IMG/VR virus record: IMGVR_UViG_3300037486_000239
Coordinates: 1 to 43,929 of that record
DNA length: 43,929 nt
Strand: one strand, 5' to 3'
Origin: a virus
Under the pieces are notes generated by a model, which was not told where the DNA came from, ran no database searches, and saw nothing but the letters and a program-made list of their open reading frames with translations. Below are positions 36,650-43,929 of this stretch, in pieces; the first letter of the stretch is position 1, and each line of letters begins with the position of its first letter. The position numbers were made by a program, and so were the translations under genes.

Positions 36650-39477
36650 TCCTCCGACATTCTAATCATAATCGCTATGCGCATGCCTTCCAGCTCGCGC
36701 GCTATCCCGCCAGGCAGCGCCGCCACGTCATCCTTCTTGTACTGATTGTAGCTCAGTAGAAAGCGGACGGGAACGAGTTCTTTTTTAGAAATCGCTATCG
36801 GTCCCGATGATTCAATTTCGGCCCCATTTTTTTCGCTACCAGGGACCATTAGATTTTTGCCATCGATATCAGGACCATTAATTGCTTTTTTGGGTAAACT
36901 CGGATTTTCTTTTTCTATATGTATATTTTTTCCAGTAGCATCTAAAATGTGCTCATTTAATGGTCCTAATGGTCCTGTTATTGATTTTAATGGTCTACTA
37001 ATGGTCTTATAATGGTCCAGTTGGGCCTGATATCGATTTGCATTAAATCGAAATCCTCGATAAATCCTTTTCTTATGATCGTCTACAGTTATCCGTTCGG
37101 GTGGATGGTTGTCGCACATCTTCTTAACCGCCGAGCCGAATCTTTTTTCATCCACCTTATCGCAGGTCTTAATTTCGCACCATGTCGTATAAGCCTCATA
37201 AACGGTATCAAGAAACACATCGTTTCCCGCGCCTCCCATCAAATCATAATCGCAAAACTCCTCCAAGAAAGTGCTTATGCTGTTGGACTGCTTTTTGTAC
37301 TCTGCAAACATCTCCTCGCCGGGCCTCTTGGTTATGGTCATGCTTTTAGAGATCTTGATAGTCCTCTCGATAATCAGATTCAGGATGCCCGATAGCTCTT
37401 CGTCTGTTGTGAGCTTTTCGAATAGATGAGGGTCTTTTTGTCTCTCCATTGGGTTATTTGGATCTGGATTATCGACATAATGAAAGGGCATATCCACTTT
37501 ACAAAATCTTTCAATCCACCCCTTCGACATATCGTCAATCAACGGCATATCATTAGAATCGATAGTTGTAGCGTGAAACGGCTTGAACTTTATCCGGCCT
37601 TTATTTTTCCGGTCAGAGTCGATTATGCCGTCTCCGGTCGCATTCTTCATGAAGCTTGTTGGGATTTTCCGCTTGCCCTTATGCTGCTCCTCGCCTGCCT
37701 CAGATACAATCTGCCCGCGCTTCCCGGCCAGCTCTGCGCCCGCGAACCGATTGTTCTTCAGGGTCAGCTCTTCCAGAGCCATCCCGCAAAAAGCATCCTC
37801 TCCATAGAAGCGCTTCATCACCCGCTCATAAATCCCCTTCCCGTTCCTGCCTAGGCCATTTAAGAACATGATATAAGGGAACATAACCTTGATCGCGTGA
37901 ATGGCAAACCAATCCACCAGCGTACACTGATCAATTTCGTTAGGCGCTACTTCCTTTACAAATTTTATGAATTTTGGGCAAGTTGCGTCCTTGACATAAG
38001 ATACGTGAATCTGATCGGTCATCAGATCTTCCGGAGAATAAGTCCGGTGCGCTCCGGTCCTTAGATCGACTACGCCGTTTTTTACTCCCAACAAAAACGG
38101 GTCATAGTCAAAGACGACTGCATAACTCAAAAGCAAATCGTGTAACCTGGTGACGGTCTCCTTTTTGTTTTTGATCGTGGCCAGGTCTCCGGCTGCTTTG
38201 TTAAGGATGTTATTAATGACTCTCTCACCATCTGGCACGAAAATTTGACCATTATAATAATAAATCGGGTCTCTCCCATCCCCTCCCTTCGCCTTCGCGA
38301 GCTTCAAGACTTTAAGTAACGCCGCTGTTGCCTTCGTCGGGCTGAATTTGTGAAAAGCCTTGTCTCCCTCGCCCTGGATAATCGATACATCGTTTAGGCT
38401 CAGAAATGCGGCAGTCGGAACGTGCGCCGGCACGTCATCGGGCTTGATAAGGCCCTTCTGCAGAGCATAGGCCAGCGTCTTGTCTCTGATCGCCGAATCT
38501 CTCAGGAGCCCTTCGCCGGGCATGTCCCACGGTGCCGCGCCGCACTCATGAGCCAGCCAGACCCATGCATCCCCGCCCACGTTAATACCATTATGCATCC
38601 AGCAATATTGTAATTCGTCTGCGGTTATGAGCACGTTATGCCCGCTCTGGCTGCCGTCCGGGTGACTGCCTGCCAGTTGCTCGCCCTCATAATGAAACTG
38701 CGACAAATCAAGAACGTCCCTCATGGTCAGCTTTGGGAATCGGTTTGCAGCGACGTTCTTTTCCATCTCAGAAACCCATCTAGGCATCTCCTGAAAAGGT
38801 TCTGTCGGGGCTGGTTGCTTCGGCGCGCCCTTTCCGTTTCTGACCTGCATCCCTACCAGAGCTGCCATAATAAGCCCTGATCTATCGGCTACCTCAGAAC
38901 ATTTCTGATCTATCCCGGTAATCGTAAGATGCCTGTCGGCCTCGTAGAGCTCTAACCCATTCCATCCAGACCGCACTTCTTTGGCTTTCAAGATCCTTTC
39001 TTTTGTCTCTTCTGGAAGGTCGTCTTGTGGCCCATTCGCAAAAAGGCTATTAACCCGATTGGGTAGGTGAGCGAGATAAAAAAACCTCATGCCGCATTTG
39101 GACGGGCTGACCTCGATATAGAAGGGCTTCGTCTCTTCCAGGAACTTAGCTGCCCATGCCCCGAGCTTTCCCGTCTCAGGATCGCGGCAAGCATCCAAGT
39201 CACCGCCTACAATCTGCCTGGCCGGGTCGTCTGCTCTTGCATTTAAATAGCCGATGCCTTCAACAATCCGATCCTCATAGCAGTCATCGTCTATCTTGTA
39301 GGCCACGGTCGCCGATTTAGCGACATACGAAACGGCCTCCGCGAACGTGAGCCACCCGTCTTTATTCTTCCATGACGGCGATAGCCTGCCATCCGCCCCC
39401 CCGACATAAGGCCGCTTCCCTACCCGACAGCAGAATTGCCGCAAATTCGCGAGTTCTGGCGGCAACAAAAACGTCAT
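36646..39477 (-). CDS. Primase-helicase: PrimPol + D5/SF3 helicase (943 aa)
   Basis: Residues 1-215 resemble an archaeo-eukaryotic primase: GGDLDACRD (D93, D95), IEVSPSKCGMRFF (124-133, the catalytic loop) and GLELYEADRHLTITG (about 174-188). Residues 290-700 form a D5_N/SF3 helicase: Walker A-like NGLGRNGKGIY (540-550) with Gly in place of the usual Ser/Thr, a QIVSEAGEEQHKGKRK region, and a TTIDSNDMPLIDDMSKGWIE sensor. The C-terminal 200 residues are polar with GP repeats. It replicates the viral DNA (priming and unwinding). Its 3' end carries iteron-like repeats. ATGA overlap with the 29-aa gene. Confidence 0.85.
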   Translation of the reverse strand: MTFLLPPELANLRQFCCRVGKRPYVGGADGRLSPSWKNKDGWLTFAEAVSYVAKSATVAYKIDDDCYEDRIVEGIGYLNARADDPARQIVGGDLDACRDPETGKLGAWAAKFLEETKPFYIEVSPSKCGMRFFYLAHLPNRVNSLFANGPQDDLPEETKERILKAKEVRSGWNGLELYEADRHLTITGIDQKCSEVADRSGLIMAALVGMQVRNGKGAPKQPAPTEPFQEMPRWVSEMEKNVAANRFPKLTMRDVLDLSQFHYEGEQLAGSHPDGSQSGHNVLITADELQYCWMHNGINVGGDAWVWLAHECGAAPWDMPGEGLLRDSAIRDKTLAYALQKGLIKPDDVPAHVPTAAFLSLNDVSIIQGEGDKAFHKFSPTKATAALLKVLKLAKAKGGDGRDPIYYYNGQIFVPDGERVINNILNKAAGDLATIKNKKETVTRLHDLLLSYAVVFDYDPFLLGVKNGVVDLRTGAHRTYSPEDLMTDQIHVSYVKDATCPKFIKFVKEVAPNEIDQCTLVDWFAIHAIKVMFPYIMFLNGLGRNGKGIYERVMKRFYGEDAFCGMALEELTLKNNRFAGAELAGKRGQIVSEAGEEQHKGKRKIPTSFMKNATGDGIIDSDRKNKGRIKFKPFHATTIDSNDMPLIDDMSKGWIERFCKVDMPFHYVDNPDPNNPMERQKDPHLFEKLTTDEELSGILNLIIERTIKISKSMTITKRPGEEMFAEYKKQSNSISTFLEEFCDYDLMGGAGNDVFLDTVYEAYTTWCEIKTCDKVDEKRFGSAVKKMCDNHPPERITVDDHKKRIYRGFRFNANRYQAQLDHYKTISRPLKSITGPLGPLNEHILDATGKNIHIEKENPSLPKKAINGPDIDGKNLMVPGSEKNGAEIESSGPIAISKKELVPVRFLLSYNQYKKDDVAALPGGIARELEGMRIAIMIRMSEE
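36843..37018. repeat. Iteron-like 9-mers TAATGGTC(C/T) inside the primase gene
   Basis: Five direct copies begin at 36958, 36967, 36988, 36999 and 37010 (spacings 9, 21, 11, 11 bp), and two inverted copies at 36843 and 36872 (GGACCATTA). The tract is markedly AT-rich compared with the flanks and encodes the GPL/GP-rich C-terminal part of the primase. Spacing of about one helical turn and AT-richness suit a replication origin. Confidence 0.55.
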
Positions 39478-39563
39478 GCCCGAACCCGCTCAACCTCAAA
39501 ATACTCTTCCCACGATCTTTCTTTTTTAGCGTCCTTGTGCTCCTGGAATTTCTCGTTACTCAT
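39474..39563 (-). CDS. Tiny basic leader peptide of the primase operon (29 aa)
   Basis: MSNEKFQEHKDAKKERSWEE then YFEVERVRA, ATGA overlap with the primase start (39474-39477). Charged and helical. The TATATAAA element at 39578-39585 is only 18 bp from the ATG, so whether the ATG is included in the mRNA is unclear. It may instead be a coupling leader for the primase. Confidence 0.5.
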   Translation of the reverse strand: MSNEKFQEHKDAKKERSWEEYFEVERVRA

Positions 39564-39577
39564 TCGCAGGAGCACGC

Positions 39578-39617
39578 TTTTATATAGATCTGACATGCTG
39601 CATAGCTATATAGCTAT
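39578..39617 (-). promoter_or_regulatory. Promoter and palindromic operator of the primase operon
   Basis: A strong TATATAAA (39578-39585) is preceded by a perfect 16-bp palindrome ATAGCTATATAGCTAT (39602-39617), where a regulator could sit just upstream of TBP. Spacing to the ATG at 39563 is shorter than in the other promoters. Confidence 0.55.
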
Positions 39618-39654
39618 TCCTATATCTACCTTTCGCCTCGTCCGCAGGCCGTCC

Positions 39655-40118
39655 CTATTCCACCGCCCATCTATCGAGCCTGGCCGGGATCGCGGCTATG
39701 CGACGGCGGGACATATCAATATATCCAGGATTCAATTCAATTCCTATGAAGCGCCTGCCTAGCTTTTTGGCTACCAGACCCGTCGTGCCCGCGCCGAAGA
39801 AGGGATCTAGGCAGATTCCACCCACCGGGCACCGGGTGGGCTGTTGGGATGATAATTGCCCCATGAACCTGCATAAGAATCTCCCAAATTCAGCCAAAGT
39901 GTCCCTTCATCCTTCAGCACCCGTCTTACTTCCCGGAAGACCTCCACCAGCCGGGCCACGTAGGCTTCGGGGCTCGCTTCGAGCCCTATCTGCCCAGGCA
40001 CTCCATAGTCCCTGAGGCCGAAGTAGGGCGGGCTCGTGATGCAACAGTCCACCGATTCAGCAGGAAGCTTTCGCATTTCCTCCAGCGCATCCCCGCAAAA
40101 AATCGTGTCTACCATCAT
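39655..40118 (-). pseudogene. Broken DNA methyltransferase (internal deletion and frameshift)
   Basis: The N-part (40118 down to 39807, 103 aa) has MVDTIFCGDALEEMRKLPAE, the catalytic motif TSPPYFGLRDYG and [11 protein letters not shown], then runs out after NSPPGARW. The C-part, in another frame (up to about 39850), has [18 protein letters not shown] and [20 protein letters not shown] beta-class enzyme needs about 150-200 residues of target recognition domain between these; they are absent, and the junction lies in a near-perfect inverted repeat (CCCACCCGG...CCGGTGGG, about 39820-39840). So this is not one sequencing error but a deletion remnant; partial products are unlikely to methylate. 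Confidence 0.7.
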
Positions 40119-41698
40119 GCCCCCCGCCTCCTGAGCGCCGCCTTAAACCAATCCTGGAACAGATTCCAATTTCTTCTATAGAACTGCTCGAAACTCGAAT
40201 CCATAATATACGTCTCCGAGAAGTCCCCCGGACCGCGCGTACACCGCCCCGCCGCCTGCTGGATGGCCGTCGCGACTCTGACATCTTCAAAATGCTGATC
40301 ATTGCTGAGCGGCTTATCCTTCGCTTCCCTGGCCAGCATCCAGTCATCCCCCCGGAAGCCAAAAGGAATTTTGGCTATGATATTGAGCGGATACTTTTCG
40401 CCTGCCAGGTCAAGTCCTTCCTCGCAGGCCACGGACATAAGGCAGGTATCTTCGCTCTCCATCCAGGCCTTGATAGAACCCTCACGATCCTTAGAGTCTA
40501 CCCACATACACCGGACCCCATCATCATAAATATAATTTCCAAGAGTGTCGGCTATAGGGTATGAATGCGCGTGAATTATAGTATTCCTATGGTGTACCTT
40601 GTGGAGCTCTGCGATCCGGACGGCCATTTTCTCCATAGTTGCCTCCCTGGAGGCGACATTCATCTTCCCCATTGGCTCAAAGTAAACCATGCGCCGCTCT
40701 ATGGGGATGGGGTGAGGGGCGATCACTTGGGCATAGCCCGGAGGCGCGAGGAGTTGCGTATTTGGCGTGCCGGAGGCCAAAATTACAACCTCAGTATTCA
40801 TGATAAGCTCCTGGAAGGCCTGGCGGCCAGACATCATACGGAAGGTGCGGTCCTTGGTTATGATAAAGCTGTCAGGTGCTTCCTCGGCCATCCTGAGCAC
40901 GCCGCGCGCCTTCTCGCAGATTCTATTCAATCGAACGAGATCCCTGGCAAGCTTCGTGGCGGCAGTCGTATCGAAAAATCCGGCTTCCTTTTCTACATGC
41001 TTCTTGAATTCGTCTGCCAGGGTCGTCTTCTTGATCTCGCGCGGCTTCTCGCAGAGCTGGCCGGCGAAGACCTTCTCCAGCTTCGTCTCGGCTCGCAGGA
41101 TCTCCATCTGGATATATCGGACCCAATCACGCGAGGACTCGACCAGGTTGTTGGTGTCCACGGTATCCGGAATCCCGATCTCTGACTGATCTATCAATTT
41201 TGATTCTAAATTCTGTGATTCATCAATGATCAGAATGGATGGTTTCGGTATACTGCGATCTACTAACAATTTGTCCAACGTCACACACGCCAATGGTGCC
41301 TGTAAAAAAGTGTCTTTGGCGGCCTGATAGGGACATCTCGGACATGATTTTCTTCTACTTTTTGAAGGGATAGGGCAATCTCCAGCCAACCCACTTTTCA
41401 CCCGTTCGCATGGATATCTATTTCTGCCCAATAATGATATCATCCCTAACCGCTTATCATTGGCTAGCTGATCGACCAGCATTTTTTGCGGTGTCGAGTA
41501 ATAACATTTTTCTGCGTTTCCATCTTCTAATAATGCTCTGCATACAACGGTTAGTATCCCGGATTTGCCCGTTGCTGTTGGTGAGTTTACTTCAATAATC
41601 TGGTGTCCTTCCTCGATTGCATTCAAAATATCTTGAATGCATTTTTTTTGTCCTGGTCTATAAGATTCAAACGGATTTAGCCTATCAATTTGATCCAT
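40115..41698 (-). CDS. Rad3/XPD-like DNA helicase with Fe-S cysteines (527 aa)
   Basis: The start MDQIDRLNPFESYRPGQKKC at 41698 overlaps the upstream stop by 14 bp. Motifs: Q-motif-like YRPGQ; Walker A NSPTATGKS (38-46); four cysteines C97, C108, C119, C122 as in XPD/DinG Fe-S domains (RYPCERV, GDCPIP, SCPRCPYQ); motif II IIDESQN (DESQ in place of DEAH); motif VI QQAAGRCTRG. These helicases unwind 5' to 3'. Fe-S helicases of this type are usual in archaea. Probably drives replication or recombination of viral DNA. Confidence 0.82.
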   Translation of the reverse strand: MDQIDRLNPFESYRPGQKKCIQDILNAIEEGHQIIEVNSPTATGKSGILTVVCRALLEDGNAEKCYYSTPQKMLVDQLANDKRLGMISLLGRNRYPCERVKSGLAGDCPIPSKSRRKSCPRCPYQAAKDTFLQAPLACVTLDKLLVDRSIPKPSILIIDESQNLESKLIDQSEIGIPDTVDTNNLVESSRDWVRYIQMEILRAETKLEKVFAGQLCEKPREIKKTTLADEFKKHVEKEAGFFDTTAATKLARDLVRLNRICEKARGVLRMAEEAPDSFIITKDRTFRMMSGRQAFQELIMNTEVVILASGTPNTQLLAPPGYAQVIAPHPIPIERRMVYFEPMGKMNVASREATMEKMAVRIAELHKVHHRNTIIHAHSYPIADTLGNYIYDDGVRCMWVDSKDREGSIKAWMESEDTCLMSVACEEGLDLAGEKYPLNIIAKIPFGFRGDDWMLAREAKDKPLSNDQHFEDVRVATAIQQAAGRCTRGPGDFSETYIMDSSFEQFYRRNWNLFQDWFKAALRRRGA

Positions 41699-42575
41699 TA
41701 TTATACATCTCCCAAAGCCAGGCAGTCCTATCCGGCCCTTCGAAAATATCCATTCCATGAAATGTAAGGTACTTATAGACCCAATAATCGCGAAGCAATG
41801 CAAACCAATACCAACGATTGAAATTAGTTTTCGAATGCCAGCTATGATCGAGTGGTAATAAGCTCCACCGTTGTCCTTGGCATCCCTGAGATTTTAGATA
41901 ATCACAGTGATGGACAGCATGTTTCTTTCCATTTTCTTCTTTGCCACTAATAAAACACCGTCTCCCAAATTTTGTGCGAATTTCTTCTTTTAGTTTTTTA
42001 TCAAATTTTGGACAATATGGCCACGACGAAATCCCTCCTTTCCATCCGGGGTGATTCTTACCAGATATTTTTGCTTTGTATTCATGGCTTGTCATAACAC
42101 TTATCATGTGGGATCGATAGTTTGGGTCTTTCCATTTTTCTTTTAGTCCGCTAGATTGCGCTTCTTTAAATTCTGGTTTTGTGTGTGCTTCTTTCAGAAC
42201 AATGCTCATATGTTGACGATATTCTAGGCTATCTCGTCGGAGGACATTTTGGTCGCGATGTGCGGAATTATACGATTGGTTATATATTTTTCTTTCATCT
42301 TTGTGTTGTTCACGATATGCTTGGATTTGTTCTCTGTGGTTTTTGTAATATTCTCGATTTCTTTTTAAAATTTCTTCGTGATGAGTTTTACGATATGCCG
42401 CGTCCTGTGCTCTCTTTTCATTTTTATGTTTTTTACTATATGTCTGATTATAAGTACGCGCGCTTTCGCGGTGATTATCACGATACATTTTTTCGCATTC
42501 TAAACGTTCTGCGCGATGTGCGTGATAATAAGCTCGACTATATGCTCGGTGTGCTTCAGGATCTTTAAGCGGCAT
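41685..42575 (-). CDS. HNH endonuclease with N-terminal His/Tyr/Arg repeats (296 aa)
   Basis: MPLKDPEAHRAYSRAYYHAH; residues 1-125 carry degenerate repeats of the kind Y(R/K)xxHRE seen in phage HNH proteins, then NUMOD3-like KEKWKDPNYRSHMISVM and SGKNHPGWKGG. The C-terminal HNH core has RRCFISGKEENGKKHAVHHC and LLPLDHSWHSKTNFNRW. A homing-type nuclease that spreads its own gene, or a DNA-processing nuclease. The DNA is clearly more AT-rich than the surroundings (much A/T at third positions), which points to recent transfer. No intron is evident next to it. Confidence 0.8.
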   Translation of the reverse strand: MPLKDPEAHRAYSRAYYHAHRAERLECEKMYRDNHRESARTYNQTYSKKHKNEKRAQDAAYRKTHHEEILKRNREYYKNHREQIQAYREQHKDERKIYNQSYNSAHRDQNVLRRDSLEYRQHMSIVLKEAHTKPEFKEAQSSGLKEKWKDPNYRSHMISVMTSHEYKAKISGKNHPGWKGGISSWPYCPKFDKKLKEEIRTKFGRRCFISGKEENGKKHAVHHCDYLKSQGCQGQRWSLLPLDHSWHSKTNFNRWYWFALLRDYWVYKYLTFHGMDIFEGPDRTAWLWEMYNNGSN

Positions 42576-42729
42576 CTTTTCTCGCTCTCCTCGCGACTTC
42601 TTTCGCAATACCGATCCTGGCAACCTCCGACATGGACATCTGCGCAGCGTTTGCGACCTCTTCCAATTCGGCTTTTTCTTTTTCAGTCATCGCGACGTTG
42701 ACTTGTGTCGTGTATCTATTTTGCTTCAC
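42565..42729 (-). CDS. Ribbon-helix-helix regulator (54 aa), GTG start
   Basis: GTG at 42729; product KQNRYTTQVNVAMTEKEKAE then LEEVANAAQMSMSEVARIGI: a strand TTQVNVAM, helix A and helix B of an RHH domain, then a basic helix. Helix positions suit a CopG/Arc-type dimer. The TATA-like box is centred about 26 bp before the GTG and is itself part of a palindrome, so the protein probably represses its own promoter and begins the leaderless replication operon. Confidence 0.75.
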   Translation of the reverse strand: MKQNRYTTQVNVAMTEKEKAELEEVANAAQMSMSEVARIGIAKEVARRARKDAA

Positions 42730-42745
42730 AGATTCGATATACGCT

Positions 42746-42769
42746 CTATATACTTATATAGCTTACGCT
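42746..42769 (-). promoter_or_regulatory. Promoter and palindromic operator of the RHH gene
   Basis: CTATATA-CT-TATATAG (42746-42761) is a 7-bp inverted repeat including the TATA-like box, with its centre 26 bp before GTG 42729. The 12-mer AGCGTAAGCTAT (42758-42769, minus strand) follows on the upstream side, identical to that before the small-gene operon at 2899-2910. Confidence 0.6.
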
Positions 42770-42784
42770 ATTCTCAATCGATAA

Positions 42785-42792
42785 CTATAAGT
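42785..42792 (+). promoter_or_regulatory. Possible promoter of the plus-strand segment
   Basis: CTATAAGT (42785-42792) is a TATA-like box; a start about 26 bp downstream (near 42815) would leave a short leader before ATG 42846. It is divergent from the RHH promoter within the same 120-bp gap. Confidence 0.35.
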
Positions 42793-42845
42793 ACCCAGAA
42801 GATAAGGGTAGGTTGTCGATGGCGTAGCCCGATGGGCATTGGCCT

Positions 42846-43337
42846 ATGACAGGATTGATAAAAATGGTAAACGAAACAGTAGCCCCGAAAACCGTTTGGG
42901 ATGAGCTTGAGGAAGAGAGCGAAAGCGGCAAATTCTGGTCGCCGGAGGAAGGTAAGCAGAACATCATAACCGTCATAACCGACCCTATCGTTGGTATGAC
43001 GAAATTTAAGAAGGCCGGAATAGCCGAGAAAAAGCAGTTCACCTTCATCATATCAACGGTGGAGAAGCCCAATGACCTCACCACATGGGGGATGTCTTCT
43101 AAGCCCGCTATGCGTGGACTGAGAAAAATGATGAAAGACAACAACCTTGTATCGGTGGTGGGCTGTACCTTCCAGGTCATACCAACGGGTGAAGGATTTG
43201 ACCGGAAATATACTATGATCCCCGTCGTCTTGCCCACGCCTGCCACCATTGCAGATGTCCAAGCAAAATTCCCGATAGCCAGAATCAAGACCGAATTCCC
43301 GGATCTCTTCGGCATGGGCGCAATCCTGCCCGCCTAA
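42846..43337 (+). CDS. Putative ssDNA-binding-like protein (163 aa)
   Basis: Starts MTGLIKMVNETVAPKTVWDE (ATG 42846; ATG 42864 is also possible). The body, KFWSPEEGKQNIITVITDPI, then KKQFTFIISTVEKPNDLTTW and SVVGCTFQVIPTGEGFDRKY, has the pattern of phage single-strand DNA-binding proteins: an acidic start, OB-like strands with W and aromatic residues, and a KYTMIPV end. It begins the plus-strand transcript. The assignment is by pattern only. Confidence 0.5.
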   Translation: MTGLIKMVNETVAPKTVWDELEEESESGKFWSPEEGKQNIITVITDPIVGMTKFKKAGIAEKKQFTFIISTVEKPNDLTTWGMSSKPAMRGLRKMMKDNNLVSVVGCTFQVIPTGEGFDRKYTMIPVVLPTPATIADVQAKFPIARIKTEFPDLFGMGAILPA

Positions 43338-43347
43338 TGAGGCGTTT

Positions 43348-43929
43348 ATGTGTGTCGGAATAGCGATTATTGTGGTAGCCCCTGAAGAGGGGCCATTACA
43401 AATTTTCGGGAAAGAAGGCAACAGTTCACACGACACGCTGTTGCATGAATACGTTCCTATAGAATTACATAACCGGAGCGGGAAGGTAGAATATACGTTT
43501 CCGAACTGCATCACGCTTGATGCTCCGGACGAAGAGTGCAAAAACCAGGCAGTGGCCTTCGGCGTGGCCGAAATTGTGTTCGGCGTGGCCAGGCTAAAAG
43601 AATCCGTGGCCGCTCAGATCATGGCATGGCTACAGACCAATCCGCTCCGGCATAACCTGAAAACTCTGCACCGAGCGAACCTGGTCGGGGCGGACCTGCG
43701 CGGGGCGAACCTGAGCAGGGCGGACCTGCGCAAGGCGGACCTGAGCTGGTCGGACCTGAGCGGGTCGAACCTGCGCAAGGCGGACCTGAGCGGGTCGAAC
43801 CTGAGCGAGGCGAACCTGAGCGGGGCGAACCTGCGCAAGGCGGACCTGAGCTGGTCGGACCTGAGCGGGTCGAACCTGCGCAAGGCGGACCTGAGCGGGT
43901 CGAACCTGAGCGAGGCGAACCTGAGCGGG
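43348..43929 (+). CDS. Pentapeptide-repeat protein, N-terminal part (3' partial)
   Basis: GAGG stands 5 nt before the ATG at 43348. The first 105 residues form a separate domain (MCVGIAIIVVAPEEGPLQIF, HDTLLHEYVPIELHNRSGKV, FGVARLKESVAAQIMAWL), then pentapeptides follow: AN/ADLS units to the end of the window. It continues at base 101 of the window and ends at 199, in total about 226 aa. The repeats fold into a rod that can mimic DNA. The N-domain is not recognised. The repeat count is provisional. Confidence 0.85.
   Translation, partial: MCVGIAIIVVAPEEGPLQIFGKEGNSSHDTLLHEYVPIELHNRSGKVEYTFPNCITLDAPDEECKNQAVAFGVAEIVFGVARLKESVAAQIMAWLQTNPLRHNLKTLHRANLVGADLRGANLSRADLRKADLSWSDLSGSNLRKADLSGSNLSEANLSGANLRKADLSWSDLSGSNLRKADLSGSNLSEANLSG
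43725..43929. repeat. 105-bp tandem repeat in the pentapeptide gene and right terminal copy
   Basis: The unit (seven pentapeptides, 105 bp) starts at 43725 and again at 43830; the second copy is the right 100-bp terminal repeat. In the joined molecule two full units and a 60-bp partial unit (106-165) follow one another with almost no base differences. Confidence 0.85.

Noticed and set aside
39655-40118. Methylase halves as a simple sequencing frameshift
   Set aside because: Joining the frames still leaves out the target recognition domain, so a deletion must be involved.
42785-43315. 176-aa minus-strand ORF opposite the putative ssDNA-binding gene
   Set aside because: Ser/Ile/Phe-rich shadow composition; the plus-strand frame has a sensible protein.
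43614-43883. 89-aa minus-strand Arg/Phe/Leu repeat ORF
   Set aside because: It is the reverse reading of the pentapeptide DNA repeats.
43725-43929. CRISPR-like array
   Set aside because: Repeats are contiguous pentapeptide codons in an open frame with no unique spacers.

Overview
The window looks like one nearly complete, circular (or circularly permuted) genome of a head-tailed virus with siphovirus-type gene content. The first 100 bases are repeated exactly as the last 100 bases. When the two ends are joined, a pentapeptide-repeat gene that runs off the right end (43348 onward) continues in frame to a stop at 197-199, so the unique length would be 43,829 bp. That overlap lies inside a 105-bp tandem repeat, so copy number and circularity need checking. 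I see no integrase, tRNA, rRNA or CRISPR array.

The host is probably an archaeon, and a methanogenic euryarchaeote is my best guess. The evidence: several first-in-operon genes have a TATA-like box centred about 26-28 bp before the start codon, which implies leaderless mRNAs; genes inside operons have GAGGTG-type ribosome binding sites; terminators are T-runs; there is an HTH_45-type winged helix, an ERCC4/XPF-type nuclease and a Rad3/XPD-type helicase with a four-cysteine cluster. The exact host cannot be read from the window.

Almost everything is on the minus strand, so transcription runs from high to low coordinates. 42.7-33.4 kb: replication and accessory block (RHH regulator, HNH endonuclease, Rad3-like helicase, broken DNA methylase, PrimPol/D5-SF3 primase-helicase with iteron-like repeats inside its gene, ERCC4 nuclease, glutaredoxin, many small genes). 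33.37-33.06 kb: a structured non-coding stretch beside the small terminase. 33.06-21.4 kb: packaging and head (terminases, adenine methylase, portal, minor capsid protein 2, scaffold, major capsid, head-tail adaptors). 21.5-17.4 kb: a cassette that splits the usual minor-capsid gene run. It holds a DUF4417 gene, a plus-strand RHH/zinc-ribbon operon and a putative lysis group of two membrane proteins around a caspase-like protease. 17.4-3.0 kb: tail (Gp12-like protein, two tandem tail-tube paralogues, chaperone with a probable -1 frameshift, 979-aa tape measure, distal-tail protein with a 13-copy repeat, His-rich tail-tip protein, beta-helix spike). 2.87-0.67 kb: eleven tiny genes, nearly all linked by ATGA overlaps. 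The plus strand carries the segment spanning the ends (putative DNA-binding protein, pentapeptide gene, 130-aa gene) and two small insertions (5.85-6.29 and 19.89-20.26 kb).

The most interesting candidate system is the caspase-like protease (18049-18795). It has the metacaspase histidine and cysteine motifs and sits directly between holin-like proteins, where an endolysin would be expected. A caspase-fold lysis enzyme acting on a proteinaceous archaeal envelope is an inference worth testing.
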